A stretch of 64,000 nt of DNA from assembly GCF_025449215.1 (NCBI RefSeq), contig NZ_CP104900.1, forward strand, positions 2,170,001-2,234,000. Direction: 5' to 3'. The stretch comes from Shewanella seohaensis. GTDB lineage: Bacteria > Pseudomonadota > Gammaproteobacteria > Enterobacterales > Shewanellaceae. Shown here piece by piece: positions 56,490 to 64,000 of this stretch. Numbering within the stretch: position 1 is the stretch's first letter; each line of letters begins with the position of its first letter. The notes beneath the pieces are model-generated. The model did not search any database, was not told the DNA's origin, and worked only from the letters and a program-made list of their open reading frames with translations. The position numbers were made by a program, and so were the translations under genes.

Positions 56490-58664
56490 TTAGTTACCGT
56501 GTGCTTCGCGTAACTGAGTTGGAGTATGGCAAGTAGCACAGCTTTCAGACGCACGGGTTTGAACATCCGCAGCACTGGTACCATTTAAGATACCGCCGTT
56601 AGCTTCAATGTGAGACTTAGCCGCATCAGACAGATACTTCTGGTGACAGCTTAAACATGCACCCGCATCTGAAGATACCCAAATATCAGCGCCAGCGTTG
56701 GTGATGTCGCCATAGCGCCATACACGCTCAGGAGCACGTCCTAGGGTGATACCTTTATCAGTGTGACAGGTTGAACAATCGGTCTTAAGTACAGTACCTG
56801 ATTGAACGCCCGCATACTTGAGGTAATGGCCTTCACGTTCGTGCGCTTTCCAAGCAAAGCTGGTTGGGATCTTACCGCCTGGATAGGCTGTATCATTCTT
56901 CAGGGTCTTATCCGATGTATGACAAGTTTGGCAGTTTACGCCGTTGTCATAGTGGTGGATTTCCTGATTGTGACAGCCTTGGCACTTAGTTGGGTCGATG
57001 ATTTCACGACGAGTTTTAGCAGTTGCAGTGCTATCTACGCCAGTGTCTTTCCAAACGAAGTGGTAAGGGGCTTCTTTCACCGCCACTTTACGCACGTTCG
57101 CTACACTACAATCGGTTGGAACGATTTCGGCAACACCGTAACCACCATTGTTGAAGCACACTTCTAATGTTGACCAGAGCTCAAAGGTCTTACCGTTAGC
57201 ATCCGCTGGCAGGCTGAATTTAGTGCCAGTTAATGTATAGGTTTTGGTCGCTTCGTTGTAAGTACCTTCGCTCAGTGCGATGCGACGGTTGCTGTAAGAG
57301 GCATCTGTGTAGCTTGGATAATCTTTATCAGAATCCCATGCCACGACAACGCGTGAGCTTTGGTTGACAAGTGCTTTATCGATAGCGTTGCCATCTTTAT
57401 CAACCACTTGAACATCAAAGGTAATCTTACCTGTGTCATTCACACCCACATTGCTGAACTTGATACCCATTGCTTGAGTATCAGAATAGGCTTTCAGTAC
57501 ATCACCATGACGCTTAGCCGCGCTGCCAGTACCGCCGTAAGGCTCGGTCGCATTGTGGCAAGACGTACAATCTGTGCTGCTGTGGTGAGAAGATGGTTTT
57601 TCGGTATGACAACCAATACAAGCTTGATTGCTTAAATCGGCTTTGAAGAGGTCTGCATTCGCAGGCGCTCCCGCACCTTCAACGTGACATGCAGAGCAAT
57701 CGGCGGCAGGTTTCAATGGGAAGCCTACTTTACCGTAGTCATGTAATGAACCACCGTAACCGACAATCTTGTAAGGTGCTGGAACTTCTGCGCCTGTCTC
57801 ATCGAAGGTATGACGCTCACCACCTTTGTGGATAGCGTGGATCATGTAAGTGAATTCAATGCTATTGCCTGATTCTGGGTCGCCAGAAGTTGCAGTATGG
57901 CAAGAAGCACAGTTTTCAATGTCGATACGACGACCACCATGCAGCTCTAAGCTTTCTGGTTGGTGACAGGTGTAACAGGCTTGAATAGAAACCACATTGC
58001 GGGTTTGAATGCCTTCAGTCTTACCTGTAGAGGGTTGCCAATCGAAATGGGCGTTGGCCACAACCTGTGGTAAATCCAGCTCCATTGTGGCGCGTTGAGT
58101 CGCATCGGCACTGTAAGTGACAGTGAGTGGCTCAGTTACATTGGCAATGTTAGCCTGATAGGTGTAACTATAGCTACCGTCACCGTGGTCAACTAAGCAA
58201 GTGTCGCATTTATTTGCCGCTTCCACGTTGGCTTGGTATTGGGCCGATGGATTCAGATTATCGACACCCGATGGAACAGTGCCTGGCTCTTTTTTAGCAT
58301 TGATATAGGCTTGCCATTGATAGCCGCGATCCGCTGGTTTAGCTGGATCGTCCGTTGCTTCAGTCACATGGGTGAGCTGAGCAATACCGAATCGTAAATC
58401 GTGATCTTTCGTTAAGCCGAGTACGGCCACACCATTGGCATTTTCCAATGTAAAGTCAACGGTGACTTTGCCAGCATCAACAGTGGCATTTGTGAATTTC
58501 GCTTTTAACGTTGAGGTTGAGTCGATATTAACACCAACAACGCCTGGTTTACCGTCTTCACCATCTTTACCATCACTGCCACCGCAACCAGTGAGCAGAA
58601 GTGAAAGTAAACCGGCACCCAACATCGCTTTTGTTGCGGTATTGAAATTGAACCGTTTCATCAT
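56490..58664 (-). CDS. omcA: OmcA, surface lipoprotein decahaem cytochrome
   Basis: OmcA reduces extracellular Fe(III)/Mn(IV) minerals together with MtrC. The protein of 724 residues starts with MMKRFNF (the ATG at 58664, with AGGGA upstream; an ATG at 58679 is a less likely start) and has the lipobox 'LLLTGCGG'. Ten CxxCH sites are present: CYTCH, CASCH, CSACH, CIGCH, CTSCH, CQGCH, CQTCH, CSTCH, CLSCH, CATCH. A Cys-x15-Cys pair (CFNNGGYGVAEIVPTDC) lies in the third domain, the equivalent of the CX8C disulfide of MtrC. The frame is intact. Confidence 0.96.
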   Translation of the reverse strand: MMKRFNFNTATKAMLGAGLLSLLLTGCGGSDGKDGEDGKPGVVGVNIDSTSTLKAKFTNATVDAGKVTVDFTLENANGVAVLGLTKDHDLRFGIAQLTHVTEATDDPAKPADRGYQWQAYINAKKEPGTVPSGVDNLNPSAQYQANVEAANKCDTCLVDHGDGSYSYTYQANIANVTEPLTVTYSADATQRATMELDLPQVVANAHFDWQPSTGKTEGIQTRNVVSIQACYTCHQPESLELHGGRRIDIENCASCHTATSGDPESGNSIEFTYMIHAIHKGGERHTFDETGAEVPAPYKIVGYGGSLHDYGKVGFPLKPAADCSACHVEGAGAPANADLFKADLSNQACIGCHTEKPSSHHSSTDCTSCHNATEPYGGTGSAAKRHGDVLKAYSDTQAMGIKFSNVGVNDTGKITFDVQVVDKDGNAIDKALVNQSSRVVVAWDSDKDYPSYTDASYSNRRIALSEGTYNEATKTYTLTGTKFSLPADANGKTFELWSTLEVCFNNGGYGVAEIVPTDCSVANVRKVAVKEAPYHFVWKDTGVDSTATAKTRREIIDPTKCQGCHNQEIHHYDNGVNCQTCHTSDKTLKNDTAYPGGKIPTSFAWKAHEREGHYLKYAGVQSGTVLKTDCSTCHTDKGITLGRAPERVWRYGDITNAGADIWVSSDAGACLSCHQKYLSDAAKSHIEANGGILNGTSAADVQTRASESCATCHTPTQLREAHGN

Positions 58665-58811
58665 GATATTTCCCTGCAATAGTTTTAATCATCATTAAGC
58701 GCTTAGTAAATAAGAATAAATCTCATTAACCGCATTTAATGTGTGGAATTAGTTTTCCACCTGTAAGGCTAACTAAGTCATTGGTATTTATCAGTCACTT
58801 TAAGCGGGTAA

Positions 58812-58827
58812 TGTGATTGAGATCTGA
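58812..58827. promoter_or_regulatory. Candidate CRP-like site upstream of omcA
   Basis: TGTGA-TTGAGA-TCTGA lies about 150 bases before the omcA start: a perfect left half and a three-of-five right half with six-base spacing. CRP control of omcA is known in S. oneidensis. Confidence 0.5.
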
Positions 58828-58883
58828 CTATTTCTTTAGGGGTAGATGACTGCATAGTATGAGTTCCTTTTATATTTGCAGTA

Positions 58884-58902
58884 GCAGGCCTTTTCGGCCT
58901 GC
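58884..58902 (-). terminator. Hairpin after mtrF, possible weak terminator
   Basis: The arms GCAGGCC and GGCCTGC enclose TTTTC, ten bases after the mtrF stop. The minus-strand side has no T-run, so it may only pause or protect the transcript. Confidence 0.45.
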
Positions 58903-58911
58903 ATCATAGGG

Positions 58912-60830
58912 TTATTTAATAGGGTGCACTTTTAAAACGTCGGCGACAGCGCCTTGTCCGTGGCAGAAAGCACAGGTTTCTGTGCCTGCGGTGGCGTCGG
59001 CTTTTGTTCCCGCAAATACCGCGCCTTGCTGCATCATATGGTTGCGGGTGGTATCACTTGAGTGACAGTTACTGCACACCGCAGCTATTGGGCTGGTATA
59101 GGTACCGTTGTTCAGTGCAAGTGGTTGAACTGCCGCGTTTAAGGGTAGGGCAACCGTTGAAACTCCCGCAGCATCTTTAATATGGCATTGAGCACAATTA
59201 CCGATTTTGCCTGGGTAGTTGAGGTCTTCAAAACCTGCAAATTGGCTGGTATGGATCCCATGAATTAACTGCTTAAAGTCAAAGGAGGTAATGGAGGGAT
59301 TTGCCGCTGTCGCATCGGCTTGCATATTCGGGTTGTGGCAAAGCTGGCATTGGCCCGCTAAATCGTTGCGTGCGCCATGAATATTCAGTTGTTGATCGCC
59401 GTGGCAGCTAGCACAGTTGGCATTGCTAATGACTTCGCGTCTGCCAGTGGCACTCAGGGCTGACATATCAAAGTAACTATGGCTTGCCTTGATAACCAGA
59501 ACTTCGGCAAGTTCAGTGCTGCAATCCACTAATACTTTATCTTTGGCGCAAACTCGGCCTTGAATCGCTAAGCCGCCGTGGTCCGCTTCAGTTCCTGCCG
59601 GAATAGTGAGACCCGAAATGGTATAAGTGTAAGTGCCGTTGCTGCCAGAGACCGGTGTGGACTCGGGTAGACGAATAGAGCGCGCGGAGCGGGTACTGTA
59701 ATCGAAACTGGTTCCCCAGTTAGCATAGACCCTTAGGTCGCTGATAAATTTGAGCTTATCTGCGCTATCATTGTACACAGTACCGGTGGATGGATTGCTC
59801 AGCGTCACGGCAACTGTCACTGTGCCATTGGCATCCATACTTGCGCTACTGATGCTAGGACTAAACTGGGCTAACGCGGCTGTTTGATCTTCATTACCGT
59901 GTACGCTGGCGGTCCAATCGGCATTATGGCAGGCAACGCAATTGCTGTTATCTGCTTGCGCAGGATGGCCTTGGCCCGCAGGGAAGTTAATTTGGGTATG
60001 GCAGGCACCACAGGCTTCCATGGTGGGGACTCTATGCCAGTTTTGAGCTTCGGCTAAATCAGGATTATCAACGTGGCAAGTCTGGCAATTACTGATGGAT
60101 TGAGGGAAACCCGCTAAGTGTTTGCTGTGGATCATTTGCGGGAAAATATCCGCAGTATCACTGACTTTTTTACTGTTATGACAAGTTACGCAGGTTTCAA
60201 CTTGGTTGTAACGGCCACCATGGAAAGCCAAATTACTGTGACAGCTATTACAGGTTTCAATAGTGATTAAGTTACGGCTGTAAGCGAGGGCATTACCCGA
60301 GGTTTGCCAATCGTAGTGTTGATTGGTAATAGGGAGCGCCGTGCCATCGGCTAGTGCATCTCCGCCCAATTTGATGACGACTCGTTGGGTTGCATCGTTA
60401 AGGAAGCTCACACCATTCATGCCGTTAAATGTGGCACTGAAACGATAGCTGTAATGGCCGTTTTTATGGTCGACAAACGTGCCTGGGCAAGAAGCGGCAC
60501 ACGTTTCAGAGGTGAAATGTTGCCACTCACTGCTATTACCCGCACCTGTCGCGCCCTGAGGCAGTAATTGCGCCGCAATGAAGGTGGCCGAGGGAATACC
60601 GACTACGGCTTCATCATCTTGGTTACTCACCTGATAATCGACTTGGGCAATGCCGTCGGTCACGGCGACTTTATCGACCATGATCTTTAGCTTGGTGATT
60701 GTCATCGCGGGGGTTTACCAGGCTCGCCAGGATCGCCATCGTTACCGTCACTGCCACCACAGGCAGTAAGTAGGGTGGTTAAGGCCAGCAACAGACTGAA
60801 TTGTGTGCTAAATCTTGCAAACTTGTTCAT
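58912..60830 (-). CDS. mtrF: MtrF, surface lipoprotein decahaem cytochrome, signal peptide out of frame
   Basis: MtrF is the MtrC homologue of the MtrDEF conduit. The main frame 58912-60705 holds ten CxxCH sites (CNSCH, CVTCH, CQTCH, CGACH, CVACH, CASCH, CQLCH, CAQCH, CSNCH, CAFCH) and the Cys-x8-Cys pair 'CAKDKVLVDC'. The lipoprotein signal with 'LLTACGG' begins at the ATG at 60830 in another frame; adding one G in the five-G run at 60709-60713 joins them as 'EPGKPPAMTITKLKIM', giving 639 residues, the length I recall for MtrF. It lies 35 bases after mtrE. Confidence 0.94.
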
Positions 60831-60865
60831 ATTTCTATCCTTGGAATACGCTGTCAGTGCCTAAG

Positions 60866-63003
60866 TTACATTTGGTAGCTTAAGGTCAAACCTAAGTAAT
60901 GAGCATTGTAGTCGTGGCTGATATCGCCAAAACTGAGCACATTGGGGACTGTGCCCCAAGTGGTGTTTTGGTTTTGCCAGTTTGCATCTTGATATTTCTC
61001 GAACAACCAATCGAAGCGTAACGACATGCTGTCGGCCAGCTTATATTTGGCGTAGGCGTTAATATTGTGCTTGCGACTGTAATAGTCACCGTAGGGACTG
61101 TTGATACCGTAGGTGACTTCGGTGTCGCTTTGGCCATCGGAGTAGCTGTAGTCCAAGCCAAGATCTAAACGATTATCCAACAGGTTTTGATAGGCGATAC
61201 CCGCGCCAATCAGGGTCGATTTCTCTTCAGAGGTGCTGTACCAATCTGGGGTTGAGAAACGATTGCTTCCGGCCTGATCGGAATCGCGCCAGTCTTGGTT
61301 GAGATAGGCGTTTACACTTAAATTGTCGCTAATCAAATATTGTGTGGAGACGTCATAGCCAAGGTAAGAGACTTGGGTGAGCCCGACCAAGGTGTGGTCG
61401 TAGTCATCGTCGATGCTGTGTAAACTCGCGCCTACAGATAAGCCAATATCACTTTGATAATCTGTGTGTAGGGTGATTTTTTGACGTTTCCTGTCCGCGA
61501 GATAGGATTTACGTAGCCAAGGGTTGCTTGGACTTTGGGTGCTGGTCACAGGATTGTATTCACTGCCATTGCGGTCTAATGCTTCTCCCTTTAACCAAGC
61601 AGACCAAGCGGGCGAATAACGGTAGCTGAGTTTGGCAAACAGTCCCGATTCGTCAACGGATTGCCTGTCTAGTTCAGAATAGATAACTTCATCACGACTA
61701 TATCCCGCCTCAGCATAGGCCGACGGGGTTAAGCGGTATTTTCCTTTAAGGTCGAATTGTTTGCTGCGTTTATCGTAGAGGCGATTTTGTTCTGCGCCTT
61801 GATGAAAGCTGTCGGTCACGACCTGTGGGAAATCCAGTTGAGCCGTTTTGTTTTCCCTGTCTTGATAGTTATAACTTGCTTGAACACTCAAATCCTGTGT
61901 GATGCGTCCTGAATACTTAAGCACCATATCTAGGATGTCTACTTGAGCATCCAGATTATCAGTTGGCAGTACAGGAGAGGGGCCATTAATGGTCGCGGGA
62001 AGAAAAGCCTCATCCTGCGACATTTTGCTGATACCCGCGTGCATAAGGATGTTATGGCCATTTTGGCCACCACTGGCCTCGGCGGCGATCCGATAGGCCT
62101 TGTTATCGGGGTCGACGGCATTTTGCCCAAAGTAGGCCGCACCAAATGTGGGCGTATAGGCCGATTGCCATAGCAGTGCCTGATGGTCATTCTTGTATTG
62201 GCTTATCTGGCTGTTTATGCCCGCTTGCCAGCCAGCGCCGCCAAAATAGACTCTGGCATCGATTTCATCTGTGCTGTCATCGATTGGCTGCGCCAACATC
62301 ACACTGTTAGTGAGAATATTTGCGCTGGTTTTTTCGCGCCGCTACGGTTTTCATGCTGGTAGTTTACCGAGGCTTTGTAGCGGCTGCTCGATGAGATATG
62401 GCCGGCATAGTAACCGCCGAGGTTGAATCTATCCCGCGTAATGCTTAAGTCCTGCTCGATTAAACTCGATTGCAGTAATGGCATCGATTGGGTCGTTGCT
62501 CCCTCTACCCAATTATCAGGCAAGAGCATCTTATCGTTATCGGTGAGATAAGGGCTCTTTAGCTGATTGTATTGATAATTGGCGAGACCTTTATAACCCA
62601 ATTGGATTTGATAGTGTCCGGGTTGGCCTGTGGTGAGCTTGGCTGAACCTGTGTCAAATCCCAATTTATCGGCCTCTAGCCGGGTTTGGTAACCACTCTC
62701 TGCCTGATATTGCATATCGGCGCCCACGGCACCGACCATGCCATCTTTATCCGTGCCAGTGCGATTACCAAAACGGCTGTCTTCACCGTCATTGTAGGCG
62801 AGAGTGGCGCTGACGTTGCCTTGGCGTCCTGTTTTGGGCTGGCATTGCTTGCAGCTCCATGCCTCACTTTTTACGCCACTGCGATTCGCTTTTTGGATTT
62901 CATATCCCTCAGCATGGGCTGTGTTGAGTACGCCACTAATCGCCCAAGCCAGTAATGTGAGTGAGAAACAAGCTTTAGGAGTCGATATGTTCATTATTTG
63001 CAT
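60866..63003 (-). pseudogene. mtrE: MtrE, outer-membrane barrel paralogous to MtrB, frame-broken
   Basis: MtrE is the barrel partner of MtrD and MtrF. Two frames (62299-63069 and 60866-62302) encode one protein of about 712 residues. The CxxC motif SCKQC near residue 50 parallels SCKGC of MtrB, and the last strand reads 'YLGLTLSYQM'. One T added to the six-T run at 62329-62334 gives 'SGAKKTSANILTNSVMLAQP'-type continuity. The start is the ATG at 63003 (MQIMNISTPK), six bases after AAGGGA; the gene begins 13 bases beyond mtrD. Confidence 0.94.
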
Positions 63004-63016
63004 GATCATTCCCTTG

Positions 63017-63982
63017 TTATCTCTGGAGCAACTTGCCGGATGGATGGTTTGAACCATGCACTTGTCCATGGCAATTCATACAGGAATTACCCGAGGTGAA
63101 GGCATTGGTTTGATTACCAAAGTAAGCATTACTGCTGTGGCCATCGGAGGCGTGGCACTGTTGGCATAACTGTGGCGGTTTGCTGATTAGCATGGATTCG
63201 TTGACGCTGCCGTGGGGGTTATGGCAGTTCGCGCAATTATCGGAGACTGGCGCATGTTCCCACAATTTAGGACCGCGTTTTTCGGCGTGGCAGCTGTAAC
63301 AGTTTTCGTTGACGCTCATTTGCTTCAGGCTGGCATCATTTAAACTGCCATGGGGATTGTGGCAATCGCTACAGACCATTTGTTGCCATTGCAATGGATG
63401 GGATGAGCGTTTGTGCATATCCGCTTTTTGCTGGGTATGGCATTGGGTACAAATCGCCACTTCGTTGGCTTTGTCGCTGATAGGGTCTTTTGCTACGTGT
63501 ACTTGGTGGCAGCTACTGCAGGGAATATCGGCATTGTCATGGTGATTGCCTTTCCACGCGATGCGTTGATCGTCGTTATGGCAACTCATGCAGACACTAT
63601 TTTGTTTTTGTGCGGGAACGGGGGAATTCTGGCCGAAGGTGATCATCGGCTCTTTGCCACCCTTGTTATGATTACCGAGTGGGCCGTGGCAAGCCTCACA
63701 CTGTAAGTCGGCCATGGGGGAATCTTTGACATTAGGATTACCATGTACACCATCAAAAATGGCCATCACAGTGGCACTTTTCTTATGGCACATCAGGCAA
63801 GTGTCAGCCCCTTTGGCCGAGTACTTACCTTCGGCAAATTTTTTGTCCAAAGTCGCGACGACCTCCTCGGGCGGCTTGTCATCCCAAGGTGTCGCTAACG
63901 TTGAAAGGCTGAGTATCGATAACATCACAACAAGCATAACCTGAGTTATGCTTTTGAACTTTAACCCAATATCCATGTTCAT
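63017..63982 (-). CDS. mtrD: MtrD, periplasmic decahaem cytochrome paralogous to MtrA
   Basis: This 321-residue protein has a hydrophobic signal segment (about residues 9-30) and ten CxxCH sites in the same order as MtrA: CLMCH, CEACH, CMSCH, CSSCH, CTQCH, CSDCH, CYSCH, CANCH, CQQCH, CMNCH. Long stretches, such as '[20 protein letters not shown]' and the C-terminal '[14 protein letters not shown]', are almost the same as in MtrA, showing an old operon duplication. CGGGA lies upstream of the ATG at 63982; the ATG two codons later is an alternative. It is the first visible gene of mtrDEF; its promoter lies beyond the window. Confidence 0.95.
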   Translation of the reverse strand: MNMDIGLKFKSITQVMLVVMLSILSLSTLATPWDDKPPEEVVATLDKKFAEGKYSAKGADTCLMCHKKSATVMAIFDGVHGNPNVKDSPMADLQCEACHGPLGNHNKGGKEPMITFGQNSPVPAQKQNSVCMSCHNDDQRIAWKGNHHDNADIPCSSCHQVHVAKDPISDKANEVAICTQCHTQQKADMHKRSSHPLQWQQMVCSDCHNPHGSLNDASLKQMSVNENCYSCHAEKRGPKLWEHAPVSDNCANCHNPHGSVNESMLISKPPQLCQQCHASDGHSSNAYFGNQTNAFTSGNSCMNCHGQVHGSNHPSGKLLQR

Positions 63983-64000
63983 CTATTCCCGAGTGCGTTT

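Overview
The window comes from a Shewanella chromosome close to, but not identical with, S. oneidensis. The evidence is the complete metal-reduction locus (mtrD-mtrE-mtrF-omcA-mtrC-mtrA-mtrB, all on the minus strand), the oleABCD polyunsaturated-hydrocarbon genes, a PanP-type aspartate decarboxylase and an N-acetylgalactosamine (aga) gene cluster of the kind described in Shewanella sp. ANA-3. The window starts inside one gene and ends just upstream of mtrD.

Layout. 1-4100 is accessory: a DUF3137 gene cut by the window edge, an IS903-group insertion sequence, two adjacent genes that may encode immunity-like proteins, and a cold-shock-domain protein. 4300-10600 holds housekeeping genes: VOC, DUF502, BCCT transporter, YajD, DUF1289 and a methyltransferase. 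10818-16067 is oleABCD. 16100-22540 carries DUF3624, Alx/TerC, a hexose-phosphate mutase, a VOC protein, a GyrI-like protein and a WYL regulator. 22582-33985 is the GalNAc cluster: a TonB receptor diverges from agaR-agaO-agaZ-agaS-agaK-agaA-agaP across a promoter region carrying eight CTTTC/GAAAG repeats. 33975-38280 holds azlCD with an AraC regulator, a CatB-like acetyltransferase and three small envelope or exported proteins. 38293-40436 is a gene-poor, palindrome-rich island interrupted by an IS110/IS1111-type element. 40437-47632 holds panP and a glycerate locus (kinase, GntP permease, CdaR regulator) with a catalase-like gene inside it. 47864-50830 has a vibriolysin-type protease, a uracil-DNA-glycosylase-family protein and a membrane protein. 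51049-63982 is the mtr/omc locus.

Function. In the aga cluster the outer-membrane receptor, the Tat-exported GH109 glycosidase and the AgaP permease bring GalNAc in; AgaK, AgaA and AgaS convert it to tagatose-6-phosphate. No catalytic aldolase subunit (AgaY) lies nearby. In the mtr locus, MtrD/MtrA (periplasmic decahaem cytochromes), MtrE/MtrB (outer-membrane barrels) and MtrF/MtrC/OmcA (surface lipoprotein decahaem cytochromes) form electron conduits to extracellular minerals.

The most important caution is that twelve single-base losses, nine of them in homopolymer runs of five or more, break otherwise well-conserved genes, including mtrB, mtrE, mtrF, oleC and agaZ. This looks like systematic sequencing error rather than gene decay. 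Frame-split genes are typed pseudogene here only because the printed sequence does not encode them in one frame. MtrC also looks mosaic: its N-terminal half resembles MtrF and its C-terminal half resembles classical MtrC.
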